Assembly: GCF_001043915.1 (NCBI RefSeq)
Contig: NZ_LABX01000056.1
Coordinates: 1 to 64,000, forward strand
Reading direction: 5' to 3'
DNA: 64,000 bases
DNA from: Methylobacterium aquaticum
GTDB lineage: Bacteria > Pseudomonadota > Alphaproteobacteria > Rhizobiales > Beijerinckiaceae
In this document: positions 32,049 to 41,233 of the stretch, one piece after another
Position numbering within the stretch: position 1 is the stretch's first letter
Layout of the letters: the number at the start of each line of letters is the position of its first letter
Program-made: the position numbers and the translations under genes
The notes under the pieces: generated by a model
What the model was told of the DNA's origin: nothing
Seen by the model: only the letters and a program-made list of their open reading frames with translations
Databases searched by the model: none

Positions 32049-32731
32049 CCTCGATCACCATTCTGGAGGACCTGCGGCCCCACTTTGGTGAGGCCCGCAA
32101 CCAGGGCTCGCGCCCAACCTGTCTCGCCTTCGCGGCCAGCGACGCGCACGCTGCGTTGCGCCCGGGCTGGTCACCACTGTCTTGCGAATGCGCCTTCTAC
32201 CAAGCGCAGCAACGCGCGAGCCGTCCGCCGGACCGTGGCGCAACGCTGCCAGCGATGCTCGAAACATTGCGCCACGACGGACAACCGGAAGAGGCCGGCT
32301 GGCCATATCTCTCTGCAGTCCCTGCGGATCTAACCGCTTGGTTGCCCCCTGCCGAAGTCGGCGCCCGGTTTCGGCGGGCTGGAGCGCCTCACGCCTACGA
32401 CGTCGGGCCGATCATTGCCGAGATCGACGCGCAACGACCCGTCATATTGCTGATGACGCTGTCACGATCCTTTTTCATGCCAAGTCCGGCTGGTGTCGTT
32501 CAGCCGGCGGCCGGTGAGGTGCCCGAGCCGGCCCGGCGGCACGCAGTGATCGCCGTCGGTCACGGCACGGTACAGGCTGAACGCGCAATCCTCGTGCGTA
32601 ACAGCTGGGGGCTTGGCTGGGGCCTCTCCGGACATGCTTGGTTGACCGAGAGGTTCATCGCACCGCGGCTGTTCGCGGCCGCATTGCTCACGGAGGATGT
32701 CGATGTATCTGCCAGTTCCTCCGCAGCCTGA
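32045..32731 (+). CDS. Papain-like (C1) cysteine peptidase
   Basis: A 228-residue protein with a complete papain-type catalytic set: Gln20 and Cys26 (RNQGSRPTCLAFAAS), His166 (RRHAVIAVGHG) and Asn186 (LVRNSWGLGWG). There is no signal peptide or propeptide, so it would act in the cytoplasm and needs another restraint; the chagasin-like domain of the overlapping upstream gene could provide it. Confidence 0.88.
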   Translation: MTSITILEDLRPHFGEARNQGSRPTCLAFAASDAHAALRPGWSPLSCECAFYQAQQRASRPPDRGATLPAMLETLRHDGQPEEAGWPYLSAVPADLTAWLPPAEVGARFRRAGAPHAYDVGPIIAEIDAQRPVILLMTLSRSFFMPSPAGVVQPAAGEVPEPARRHAVIAVGHGTVQAERAILVRNSWGLGWGLSGHAWLTERFIAPRLFAAALLTEDVDVSASSSAA

Positions 32732-33482
32732 CTGCGCGACCGCTTGGCGTGAGGCGGTGCGCGCCGTTGACGCCGAGCCGGGTCACGAGGCTTACAACGT
32801 TATCATTGATGTTGCTGACCCCACTGCGGGATCGACGATCGCGCATCCGGGTGTTGCTGCCGTCGACGCCTTTCTAGCTTCCTGTGCGAAGCCGATCGAA
32901 ACCGTTGCCAACACGATTTTTCCGGCTGCGCTCTATTACCGACACGGAGCGCCGGAATTCTTTGATGTATTCAATCATCGCGTCCTGGCAAAGGTGCGGC
33001 GCGGTGAGCGATGGTCCGGATATTATTTCGAGCGGATGATTGACTATCCCGTTTCATCTGGAAATTCGCCAAATCAGTTGTGGAATATCGTCACGCGGAT
33101 GGGCGACAGAAGCGTAAAAGCATTGAATAAATATGAAATCTCTTTGTTCGATCCTGTTCGCGACGTTGATAATTCGCCTTATGGCGGTCAGTGCCTCAGT
33201 TTTCTCAGTTTCAAGATCGTTCCCAGTGCTCCACGCAAGCTGATTTTGACCGCACAGTACCGCAACCACTACTATGTGGAAAAGCTGCTCGGTAATATCA
33301 TCGGCTTGGGTCGACTTATGAGCTTTGTCGCACGAGAGGCCGAACTAGAGGTGGGATCGCTGACGATCGTCTCAACCCACGCGAAGGTTGACCAGCCACC
33401 GAGGACCAATCGCGGGGAGATCAAGACTCTCCTCGCACAGTTCGATCAGGCAATCGCGCCAGTTGCGCCGGCGACGGTCTGA
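32703..33482 (+). CDS. Thymidylate-synthase-like protein
   Basis: A 259-residue protein related to thymidylate synthase or dCMP hydroxymethylase. The nucleophile region is GGQCLSFLSF with Cys164, followed by LILTAQYRNHYYVEKLLGNI and LGRLMSFVAREAELEVGSL, which align with the substrate-binding helix of ThyA. ThyA's His/Tyr end segment is poorly conserved. The start at 32703 follows GGAGG at 32692 by six bases and overlaps the peptidase gene by 29 bases; the ATG at 32697 is too close to that site. Its stop abuts the convergent glycosylase gene. Confidence 0.8.
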   Translation: MYLPVPPQPDCATAWREAVRAVDAEPGHEAYNVIIDVADPTAGSTIAHPGVAAVDAFLASCAKPIETVANTIFPAALYYRHGAPEFFDVFNHRVLAKVRRGERWSGYYFERMIDYPVSSGNSPNQLWNIVTRMGDRSVKALNKYEISLFDPVRDVDNSPYGGQCLSFLSFKIVPSAPRKLILTAQYRNHYYVEKLLGNIIGLGRLMSFVAREAELEVGSLTIVSTHAKVDQPPRTNRGEIKTLLAQFDQAIAPVAPATV

Positions 33483-34154
33483 TCAGACAGAAAGGGATAG
33501 CTGCGGAGCGACATCCTCTCCATCCAGACCGTAGATAGCATGAACACCGGCGATGAATTCAGCCTGGCCGCCATAGCTTGGGTGGCGAACCGTCATCACC
33601 GGAACCTCGAGTCCCGAGAGTGCCAGACCAGCATCGCGCCCGATCGCTATGATCCGACGCGGGGCTATCATCGCGATGAGCGCTGTCAGGAATGGCCAGG
33701 TGGCATCGCGTTCGAAGCGGCTGTGACAGCGATTGGATAGTGGGTCCCCCGGCTCGTGCGGATGCAAGGGGAAAATGTTCCAGAGAACGACGGGTGCTCC
33801 GACTCGGGAAAGAACCCGCCAAACCACGGCCGCTGTACGTTCAGCCACGATCGGGCCATGCGTCGCGCGATCAAGGGTTATGCCGCCCAGAAGCACGCTG
33901 GCGGAAGCCAAGTGAACCTCATCGGTCAGCGGTACGCCAGTTCGCCTTCCGCCGCGGTATCCGAGATCTCGCGCAATCCAGATCGTATCGACACGCGCTT
34001 CAATGGCCGCTTCGAGACAGTGGATCAGGTTGCGTTTGCGTACGAGTGCGCCGTCTTCTCGGTCGTGAAGGGGGCAGTGATCACGATACGGATTGAACAC
34101 CGACTTGAGGGACATGCCTGCAAGGGCGTCAGCAAACTTACGAGGTGTCTTCAC
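33483..34154 (-). CDS. Uracil-DNA-glycosylase-like protein
   Basis: A 223-residue protein of the UDG superfamily. SVFNPYRDHCP near residue 18 resembles the uracil-pocket strand, LWNIFPLHPHEPG the central part, and VRHPSYGGQAEF the HPS-type leucine loop. The catalytic Asp/Asn of motif A is not certain. It overlaps the MazG-like gene by 4 bases and converges on the thymidylate-synthase-like gene with no gap. Confidence 0.8.
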   Translation of the reverse strand: MKTPRKFADALAGMSLKSVFNPYRDHCPLHDREDGALVRKRNLIHCLEAAIEARVDTIWIARDLGYRGGRRTGVPLTDEVHLASASVLLGGITLDRATHGPIVAERTAAVVWRVLSRVGAPVVLWNIFPLHPHEPGDPLSNRCHSRFERDATWPFLTALIAMIAPRRIIAIGRDAGLALSGLEVPVMTVRHPSYGGQAEFIAGVHAIYGLDGEDVAPQLSLSV

Positions 34155-35314
34155 GAAAGTGGCTCGATTGTCATCTGATGTTGGTCCAAGTCGAGAATGA
34201 GGCGTCCGCGTCGATGTTCACGCAGAAAGCGAAACGCCGTATAGCCTTGGAGGATGGCTTCTTCCCAAAGCCATAGTGGACACCGCTCCGCCTCGTAGCC
34301 AGCCACAAACTGGCGAACCTGTTTGAGCAGGTCGAATGGTAAATCACCCGGCTTCATGCCGGTGAACAGATCGAGCTCAAGCGCTTGCCCGAAGATCCAG
34401 GTTGTCAGGCCTTCCTCGATCAGGATGGCACGCGCGCCATCTTGCGCTTCATCAACCTTCGGTGCCGATTTTCTCTTCAGGCGGAACAGAGCGCGAATGA
34501 CGGGTGACCAGCCTAGCACAGCTACATAGGCGTAATGGAAGGCATCATGAAATCGGTAGTCATCGGCAGTCATGGCATTGTCGGTCAGCCGATCGCCAAT
34601 GTTGATTCCGTTACGTCGTTGAAAAACGTAGGTCCGTCCACGAACTTCCCGTTCGAAGATCTCAATCGCGATGCTGCGTGGCAGGCGCTCCTCGGCGTCT
34701 GCTAAGGCGTCGAGAGGCGCGGGATATTGCCGTTCGCGCGGCCAGCGGTCGCTGATCTTTGCAAGGTTCTTGACGGCTGCTGCCTCGAGCGTGACGCCGG
34801 CCTCGTTAGAGGCTTGAATTAGGGTTTGTGCAATCGTAACCAAACGGCTTCGCAGTAGACTGATGTCCTTCTCGATGCCCTGTCCTTGTGCGTCCATGAC
34901 AAGGATTCCGACTTCTCCGGCCAGCTTCAGCAATGTGCGCTCGAATGCGGCAGTCGGTTCTCCAGCTCGAGGCATGATGTCGGGCTGCAACGAAGCCAGG
35001 GTGATCGCTTCATTGTTGCCCGTCTTAGAGACCGCCTCCGCGAAGACGCCGGGCAAAGGCACGCGTGTGCGGGATGCCACCGCTGCGAGGTACCATAGGA
35101 CGTCGCCGAGCTCCTCGACGACGGCACCCGCGTAGCCGCGATAGGAAGTACGGTCGCGCTGCTTCTTCTTGACCTCGCTGAGCAGGCTTCCCGTCTCGCC
35201 GAAGAGGCCAAGGAGCGGAAACGCCAGCGATCCGCCGTCACTGCGCTGATCGGTGAGGGCTGCCTGTGCAGCGTACTCGGCGATTGTGAGCGGTGCGAAG
35301 GCTTCGTGTGTCAT
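34151..35314 (-). CDS. MazG-like pyrophosphohydrolase with C-terminal extension
   Basis: A 387-residue protein. The first 110 residues have the all-alpha NTP-pyrophosphohydrolase motif: GLFGETGSLLSEVKKKQRD and VVEELGDVLWYLAAVA supply the E-x2-E and E-x2-D metal residues. A second helical section follows; the C-terminal half (EIFEREVRGRTYVFQRRNGI and on) I do not recognise. It likely clears a noncanonical or surplus nucleotide. It is the first gene of the pair with the UDG-like gene. Confidence 0.8.
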   Translation of the reverse strand: MTHEAFAPLTIAEYAAQAALTDQRSDGGSLAFPLLGLFGETGSLLSEVKKKQRDRTSYRGYAGAVVEELGDVLWYLAAVASRTRVPLPGVFAEAVSKTGNNEAITLASLQPDIMPRAGEPTAAFERTLLKLAGEVGILVMDAQGQGIEKDISLLRSRLVTIAQTLIQASNEAGVTLEAAAVKNLAKISDRWPRERQYPAPLDALADAEERLPRSIAIEIFEREVRGRTYVFQRRNGINIGDRLTDNAMTADDYRFHDAFHYAYVAVLGWSPVIRALFRLKRKSAPKVDEAQDGARAILIEEGLTTWIFGQALELDLFTGMKPGDLPFDLLKQVRQFVAGYEAERCPLWLWEEAILQGYTAFRFLREHRRGRLILDLDQHQMTIEPLS

Positions 35315-35810
35315 GCAACACGCGCTAGTTGGGTCACAGCTCCTCCAGCCCCCGCATGAGCGCCTCCAACGCCGCCAGCCATTCGCCGCGACGCGACGAG
35401 GGCAACCGCTGTCTTCGTCGGGCGCGACGTTGGCAGGGCCATCGACCGCGCGTCAATATCTGAAGCTTGGCAGCGAGCAGATGTCTGCCGCTGACGCACA
35501 GAGGCTTCACCCTGAGCTCCAGTACGGGTGCTCCGCAATCGGGTACGAGGCGCACTGGCCTGAAGGAGGCCGCGGCGGAGATCGTTGCCGGCATCGAGCG
35601 GGTGTTGGCCGAGCAGACCCTGCGCACCGCGACCTCGGCGGCGATGCCGACACCGAGGCTTGCGGAAGGGCGGTCGAGCAAGCCCTGGGGTAGCGGTATC
35701 CCTGCGTCGGCACTGCCCTCGCGATGAGGCTGATCGAGGGCTCCATCGCCGACGCGCCGGTCGGGCGGCCTCGCTTGCATCGGCAGCGAACCTGCCGCTC
35801 TGTCCTCTTA
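35315..35810. other. About 500 bases without a supported gene
   Basis: Between the MazG-like gene and the palindromic repeat there are only short, Arg/Ser-rich frames on both strands, none with a convincing start or family resemblance. It may be old remnant sequence at the right end of the island. Confidence 0.45.
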
Positions 35811-35870
35811 AGCATTTTCCGACGAGGTGGATACCGGTTCATCTTAGAAAATGCGGTAAAATCAAAGAGC
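35811..35870. repeat. Rhizobiales-type intergenic palindromic repeat, interrupted by the IS
   Basis: The sequence starts GCATTTTCCGACGAGGTGGA and continues through ACCGGTTC to AGAAAATGC, a partly self-complementary unit ending CAAAGAGC. I recognise this as a dispersed extragenic palindrome of Rhizobiales genomes. The IS1380 element begins immediately after GAGC. Confidence 0.65.
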
Positions 35871-37494
35871 TAGCCCGGATCATTCATGACTGGGGTCATG
35901 GGCTTTCTGCGTCTGGCGAAGGCTCGCTGTATGGTTGTGCAAACGCGCGAGATCGGCGCCGGTCCTGTCGGCCGGGGATCGGGTGCAGATCGCGGGTCTG
36001 GCGGGTTGCGACGCGGGGGTTCGACCAGGGCAGCTGCCCCACAGCTCAACAGGTGAGGCGCGGCAGGCGGTTGAGAACGAGGCGCAGGATCGCGCGATCG
36101 GGGCATGCGCTGGGCAGATGCAGCGTGACGCGGGTCTTCAACTCGACGACCCGCATGGCGAGCTTCACGAGCCGCAGCCGGAGGGTATCGAACTGCGCGA
36201 CGCGCCAGCTGGAGCGCTTCGGCATGAGGCTGCGCAGCGACCACAGGATCCAGTAAGCGCCCGTGTGCAGCATCAGGCGGAACGCGTTGGCGGTCGCCTT
36301 CATGCACGACGTGCGGTCGGCCGCGAGATGGCGCTTCCACGCCTTGATGTGGTTCTCCGCCTGACCACGCCCGCAGTAGACCTGCTCGTAGATCCTGCGC
36401 GGATCGCCACCGGTGAGGCTCGTGATGATGAAGCGGGTGTCCGTGCCCTGCGGTCCGGCCTCAACGCGGGCGATAACGCGCTCGACGCGGGACCAACTCC
36501 GCGCGCCATCGAAGAACGCCTTATAGCGGCGCAGCTTGCACCGGTCGGGGCGGGCGGCGTGACGGGCTGCCGTGCTTGCCTCCAGCGCCGCGACGTGTCG
36601 GCGCAGCGTCGGGGTGGCAGCGACCCCGAGGGCGAAGTCGATCCGAGCGGCGCGGCAGAAGTCCAGCACCTCGGGCGCGCAGAAGTGGCTGTCGGCGCGG
36701 ATGCGGATCTCGACGCGTGGCCAGTGGCCCCGGATCTCGCGCACCAGCCGGCGCAGGAAGCTGCGGGCCTCGGCACCCGTGGGGCGACGCGCAGGCCGCA
36801 GCATGGCGGCCACGGGCCGGCCCTCGCCGTCGAACACCACGAGAGGTTGGAAGCCGTATTCGTCGTAGTAGGCGTTGAAGAGGCGCAACTGCTGCTCGCC
36901 ATGCACCGGATCAAAGGTGTCGTCGAGGTCGAGCACGATCCGGCGCGGCACCTGGCGGAAGCTCGCGCAATAGAGCCCGACCAGGGCGCGTCCCATGCGC
37001 AACAAGGCACGAAGGTCGGGCAGGTTCTCGAGCCGCGAGATGGTCGGCTGCGAGCAGAGCGCCGCCGCGTCGGGCAGGCGGTCGAGCGCGAGCTTGAAGG
37101 CAGGATCGTGCCGCAGGGCGGTGGCGTCGTTGCCGTCCTCGTAGCCGGCCGCGATCATCAGCAGGCGGAAGCGGATGATGTCGGCGAGGCTGTGCCGGAC
37201 CTGCTCGGGCGCCCGCGGGTCATCGAGGCAGGCGGCCAGGCGATCGGCGACGCCGAGGCGGCGCTCGATCTCTTTCAGCGCCAGCACGCCTCCATCTGAG
37301 GAGAGCCGCCCGCCATCGAAGCGGGCGACCAGGGGTTTGCCGCAGACGGCTGACAGGCCGGGCAGCGGCGGGGTATCGTCAACCTTGGCGGGCATGGTCT
37401 CCGCGAGCGGCTGGTTTCGAGTGTTGCAGCCGAAATCTATGGCCGATCAGCGGCTTGCACCATGCCCGTCACCACGCATGAATAATCCGGGCTA
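35871..37494 (-). mobile_element. IS1380-family insertion sequence
   Basis: 1624 bases bounded by imperfect terminal inverted repeats that start TAGCCCGGAT-CATTCATG on the left and TAGCCCGGAT-TATTCATG on the right. GAGC flanks both ends (35867-35870 and 37495-37498), a 4-base target duplication usual for this family. It carries one intact transposase gene. Confidence 0.9.
36046..37395 (-). CDS. IS1380-family transposase
   Basis: A 449-residue DDE transposase. It opens with the family's LVARFDGGRLSSDGGVLALK, and the three catalytic regions are VLDLDDTFDPVHGE, RIRADSHFCAPE and YCGRGQAENHIKAWKRHLA. Full length and no frameshift, so it may be active. Confidence 0.93.
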   Translation of the reverse strand: MPAKVDDTPPLPGLSAVCGKPLVARFDGGRLSSDGGVLALKEIERRLGVADRLAACLDDPRAPEQVRHSLADIIRFRLLMIAAGYEDGNDATALRHDPAFKLALDRLPDAAALCSQPTISRLENLPDLRALLRMGRALVGLYCASFRQVPRRIVLDLDDTFDPVHGEQQLRLFNAYYDEYGFQPLVVFDGEGRPVAAMLRPARRPTGAEARSFLRRLVREIRGHWPRVEIRIRADSHFCAPEVLDFCRAARIDFALGVAATPTLRRHVAALEASTAARHAARPDRCKLRRYKAFFDGARSWSRVERVIARVEAGPQGTDTRFIITSLTGGDPRRIYEQVYCGRGQAENHIKAWKRHLAADRTSCMKATANAFRLMLHTGAYWILWSLRSLMPKRSSWRVAQFDTLRLRLVKLAMRVVELKTRVTLHLPSACPDRAILRLVLNRLPRLTC

Positions 37495-37534
37495 GAGCAG
37501 CGCCCGATTACAACGTGATCGGGCGCTGCTCTAG
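37492..37534. repeat. Strong stem-loop right of the IS1380 element
   Basis: TAGAGCAGCGCCCGAT pairs perfectly with its complement ATCGGGCGCTGCTCTA around a 9-base loop. It appears to be another unit of the dispersed palindromic repeats, lies against the HNH gene stop, and could act as a bidirectional terminator. Confidence 0.7.
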
Positions 37535-37962
37535 CTGATCGGGTAGGTCCCGAGAAACAGGTCGCCCAGCGCTCGCCGCCGCAGATAGGTCAGCCGCCGC
37601 CGCCGCAGATGCTCGGGCCGGTCGTGGATCAGGTGGCAGCGCTGGCACCAAGCGGCGAGATCCCGGTCGCCGTTCAGGCTAGTATCGTGCGCGCGGTGAC
37701 AGGCCGCCAGGATCGGCACAGTCAGCCGTGCGCTGGCTAGGACCTCGAGCCCGGGCAGGCGTCGCAGCGGCCGGCCACGGCCTGAGCGCCAGTGGCCGGC
37801 CTCGGCGTCGTACCATGCTCCCCCGTCGAGGCAGACGATCACCCGGCCGTGTGGCCGCCCGCAGGCCTCGCAGCGTCCGCCGGCGCGGCCGAAGCGGATC
37901 ACCGCCGAGAGCTGCGGCCAGTCGATCGGGTAGAAGTGGCGGTGTTCGGGGCGGATCGGCAC
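37531..37962 (-). CDS. HNH-like zinc-binding endonuclease
   Basis: A 143-residue protein with two Cys pairs, RCEACGRPHG and AWCQRCHLIHD, around a His/Asn stretch (ACHRAHDTSLNGDRD), the general plan of an HNH nuclease with a structural zinc. The stop lies inside the stem-loop on its left. The N-terminal 60 residues recur almost unchanged at 51600-51802, where the copy is truncated. Its role on a mobile region is unknown. Confidence 0.7.
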   Translation of the reverse strand: MPIRPEHRHFYPIDWPQLSAVIRFGRAGGRCEACGRPHGRVIVCLDGGAWYDAEAGHWRSGRGRPLRRLPGLEVLASARLTVPILAACHRAHDTSLNGDRDLAAWCQRCHLIHDRPEHLRRRRLTYLRRRALGDLFLGTYPIS

Positions 37963-38116
37963 GGTGAAGCGACGCTACCACGGCCGAGTTAAGGGTGAAT
38001 CCCCCTCGGGTCGCATCCTGCCGTGAATCTGCGCTCAGAGTCCGAGAGTGGGAGGAAAGCCTGGGCTTCGCGAGCCTTGCCCTCTGGCGGACCGCTCGCG
38101 CGAGGGTCGGCTGTGA

Positions 38117-38527
38117 CCGAGCGTCTCGGGATCCACTTCATGCCTTGAACTCCTTATCCCCGAGGCGGGCGAGCTGCTCCTCCACGGCAGGGTCGCGAAT
38201 GCGCTCGCGACCCTCGACCAGCAGGCCGTCCTGAAGGCCGCCAGGACGGCCGCAGACCGCCAGGTCGCCGATCCGCAGGCGCGGCTGCCCGACACACTCG
38301 TGCCGACCCTGCAAGGCCACCTGCTCCAGGCGATCACCGATCAAAAGGGGCGGAATAACGCCGCCCTCGCCCAGGTTCACGAGGTGCTCAAGGCCAAGGA
38401 GCATCTTGCCGCGGCAACGTCGGCGCTGGCGGAGGCAGCCCAAAAGGCGCACGGCCTGCGCTTCCCGGACTACGCATGGCTTCGCCACGTCGATCCGATC
38501 CTGCAATCCAAGATTGCAACCTACTGA
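38117..38527 (+). pseudogene. 3' remnant of an unknown gene
   Basis: The frame is open from 38117 after a stop, with no good start, and encodes a helical protein end (ELLIPEAGELLLHGRVANAL, then AAATSALAEAAQKAHGLRFP and a stop). A GTG at 38300 would give only 75 residues. The coding-like composition along the whole 130 residues suggests the 3' part of a larger gene that has lost its start. I do not recognise it. Confidence 0.45.
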
Positions 38528-38633
38528 AAAATGAGCGGAGATCCTGAGTGGGGGCTGCCCAAGCCAGAGTAGTAGCGCGGAAGATTGATAGGGCGGCCAG
38601 TGCGCCAAGCAACGGTTCCGGCATGAGTGTGGG

Positions 38634-38740
38634 TCAGATTACGTTGGGCGACAACAGGTGTGTCTTGCCCACGCCGGACGGACCCAGGAACACCACGTTC
38701 TGCGCCCACTCTACAAAGGCCACCCGACCGGCGCGTACGC
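38634..38740 (-). pseudogene. Fragment of IstB ATPase (IS21 family)
   Basis: A minus-strand frame encodes FVEWAQNVVFLGPSGVGKTH, the Walker A region of IstB, and changes to unrelated sequence on both sides. Only about 35 residues remain, so it is a relic of an IS21-type element. Confidence 0.65.
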
Positions 38741-39076
38741 GAGCGGTGGCGGCGGAATGCGTGGCTCGGGGGAGCCGGCGCGGCAGGGATCCTGATGGGT
38801 CTGGTGCTGGCGGTGCCGCGGTTCCTATCGTTCTCGCTGGCGGAGCGGAGGGTGGCAACGGTGATGGGCGAGCGCGCTTGGGATGCGGGCACCCGCCTGA
38901 TGGCCTTCGCCAACCCTGAGTCTGCCGAGTGGATCTACGCGGCCCAGGAACTTGTGCGAGCGAACGCTGCGACGGTGGCGTCGTGCCGGGTGGCTCTGGC
39001 GAAGACCGAATTGGAGCGGAGCTGCACCCTGATTGTGCCGGTGCAGGGCCGGAGCCTGGGAATGATTCGCCCCTGA
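38730..39076 (+). pseudogene. C-terminal remnant of a membrane protein (DUF6118-like)
   Basis: The plus frame reads RRNAWLGGAGAAGILMGLVL (a membrane span), then RRVATVMGERAWDAGTRLMA and a soluble end with two Cys, stopping at 39076. The plan, one span followed by a short Cys-containing tail, resembles DUF6118 proteins of mobilisable elements. The N-terminal part is missing: upstream lies the IstB relic in the other orientation. Confidence 0.45.
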
Positions 39077-39259
39077 TGGATCCCGATGGGCATTCCTACA
39101 CCGGTCCTCAGCCTCCTCAGAGAGTCTCCGCGGGAGCAAATCCCGCGAACACTATGTCTGATAAAGATAAGGTGATTGCGGGCTCTGCCTCATTCCGCAA
39201 GCATCCGATGCCGGCACCCGCGCTTTCGATCCGTCTTCCGCCGGTCAGGAGGTGGTGTG

Positions 39260-40294
39260 ATGAGGTATTTCGCCGGGCTCGACGTCTCCCTCAACGAGAC
39301 CGCGCTGTGCGTGGTCGATGAGGTCGGGACCATCATCCGCGAGGGCAAGGCCGGATCGGAGCCGGCCGCCCTGATCATGTGGCTGGCCGACTTGGGGATG
39401 CCCCTGGACCGGATCGGTCTGGAGGCCGGCCCGCTCTCGCCCTGGCTGTACGAAGGGCTGCGGGAGGCTGGGTACCCCGCCGTCTGCATCGAGACCCGCC
39501 GCGTGGAGGGGGCGACCGCCGCCATGGCGGTCAAGACCGATCGCAACGACGCCCGCGCCATCGCCCAGGCGATCCGGGTCGGCTGGTACACTGCCGTCCA
39601 CGTGAAGACCGCCCTGAGCCAGGAGCTGCGCCTGCTGCTCACCAACCGCAAGACGCTCCTGGCGACCCAACTCGCGATCGACAACGAGATCCGCGGCAAG
39701 CTCAAGGCCTTCGGGCTCAAGATTGGACCGGTCACACCCGCGACCTTCCACGATCGGGTCGTCGACCTCTTGGCGGACCGGCCTCGCCTCATGGCCATGG
39801 TCGTGCCGATGCTGAAGGCCCGGGACGACCTGCGGCGCCAGATCGATGTCCTGCACCGCATGCTGCTGCGCGCCACCAAGGAGCATCCGGTCTGCCGAAG
39901 GTTGATGACCGTGCCGGGGGTCGGCGCGGTCGTGGCCCTCACCTACGCCACCGCGATCGACGCCCCCGAGCGCTTCGCCCGCTCGCGCGATGTCGGCGCG
40001 CATTTCGGGCTGACGCCGCGCAAGTACGCTTCCGGCGAGATCGACCGGAATGGGCGGATCAGCAAGAGCGGCGATCACATGGTGCGCCAAGCTCTGTTCC
40101 AGGCGGCGCTGTCGCTGATCACCCGCACGCAGCGTTGGTCGGCCCTGAAGGCCTGGGGCATGGCGCTGGCCAAGCGGCGCGGCCTGAAGCGCGCCACCGT
40201 CGCCGTCGCCCGCAAGCTGGCCGTGCTCCTGCATCGGCTGTGGAGTGACGGCACCGACTTCCGCTGGACCCGGGACGCCGCCGCTGCGAGCTGA
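39260..40294 (+). CDS. IS110-family transposase
   Basis: A 344-residue DEDD transposase. The N-terminal RuvC-like part has YFAGLDVSLNET (Asp), IGLEAGPLSPWLY (Glu) and KTDRNDARAIAQA (two Asp); the C-terminal part has the Ser-containing transposase_20 region (LMTVPGVGAVVALTYATAI). The start at 39260 gives the exact family N-terminus. Intact. The element boundaries cannot be set because IS110 elements lack clear inverted repeats. Confidence 0.93.
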   Translation: MRYFAGLDVSLNETALCVVDEVGTIIREGKAGSEPAALIMWLADLGMPLDRIGLEAGPLSPWLYEGLREAGYPAVCIETRRVEGATAAMAVKTDRNDARAIAQAIRVGWYTAVHVKTALSQELRLLLTNRKTLLATQLAIDNEIRGKLKAFGLKIGPVTPATFHDRVVDLLADRPRLMAMVVPMLKARDDLRRQIDVLHRMLLRATKEHPVCRRLMTVPGVGAVVALTYATAIDAPERFARSRDVGAHFGLTPRKYASGEIDRNGRISKSGDHMVRQALFQAALSLITRTQRWSALKAWGMALAKRRGLKRATVAVARKLAVLLHRLWSDGTDFRWTRDAAAAS

Positions 40295-40616
40295 CCGGTC
40301 CCGCCACACGGGTTCCGCCGTCGTGGCGGAGCGATGTCCCCCCGCGGGACGCGGTTGGGGCGACTGCGGATAATGTCCGGCACCCTCCGGCTCCGGCCGG
40401 CCGAGTGCGCGATAAAGATTGCAGCGCCCGAACTGTCGGACCCTATCGTGAGGCGGCGCTGCGCCGACCTCGAAGAGAAGCATGATCCTCGCGGGGGACC
40501 ATCGAACGGCCGCGATCCCAGCCAGGGAGGTGTCCGCCGAACGATCTGAGAACGGACCCGGGCCGGTTTGACGGCAGCCGCGGCGCTGGGCCGGAAGGGG
40601 GGAGCGCAAGCCCGTC
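40295..40616. other. Non-coding flank downstream of the IS110 transposase
   Basis: No supported gene. The right non-coding end of the IS110 element, which in this family can encode the guide RNA for target choice, should lie here or upstream of 39260; I could not place it. Confidence 0.4.
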
Positions 40617-40764
40617 GTGAACCCGGACGTCCTGATGCGGGCGCGAGCGCTCATGGCGATCGGATTGACGGCTCCCGAGGCCGCTTACAGGTTGAAGATC
40701 GGAAAGAAAGACCGCCCTCTACGAGGCGCTACGCCTGGTAGAGCAGTTGGCTTCGACTGCTTGA
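40617..40764 (+). pseudogene. Small helix-turn-helix gene with a one-base frameshift
   Basis: A GTG frame gives MNPDVLMRARALMAIGLTAP and EAAYRLKIGK, then goes out of frame. One base later the sequence continues TALYEALRLVEQLASTA and stops. Joined, this is a resolvase-tail-type helix-turn-helix (GLTAPEAAYRLKIGKTALYE). A single extra base at about 40706-40712 explains it. Confidence 0.55.
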
Positions 40765-41233
40765 CTTCTCCGCAATCAGAGAAGGACATTATCACCCAGG
40801 GCGGCGACCCGCATGAACTATCTGGAGAAGGGGTGATCAGAGCCTAAGTTATGAGCGGGGAGAGGCGACGCCGGCGGCCGGTTCACCTGCGGCTCGTGAC
40901 TGTTGAGTTGTGGGCATGCGGAGGACGCGAGTTCCGCACCGGACTTCTGGACCAAGCAAGGGGCTAAAACCTCGCTGGCCGAGAGGCGATCTGGCGCCTT
41001 GCGTGTAGCTCTCCGACGCGACTGCATCGGGACCCCTCGGGACGACCAGACGCCCGAATTAGGTACCAGCGTGATGTCGCACTGAGTTGCAGGAGATCCG
41101 TAGGAGCGTCGGTCTCGTCCGTCCGCCCTGTAAAAATTGAGCTGCGGCTTTTTTTCCTTGAATGTGGCCTTGGGGTCTTGATCGCGAATGCTCAATCGCC
41201 AAGTCATAGGAACCAGCCAAAAGGGTGGTAGCC
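40765..41233. other. Intergenic stretch, no gene seen
   Basis: Nothing supported on either strand. Base composition shifts from GC-rich to AT-rich toward the right end, marking the border of the acquired AT-rich gene. Confidence 0.45.

Noticed and set aside
39077-40400. Terminal inverted repeats of the IS110 element
   Set aside because: None found, as expected for this family, so no element borders are given.
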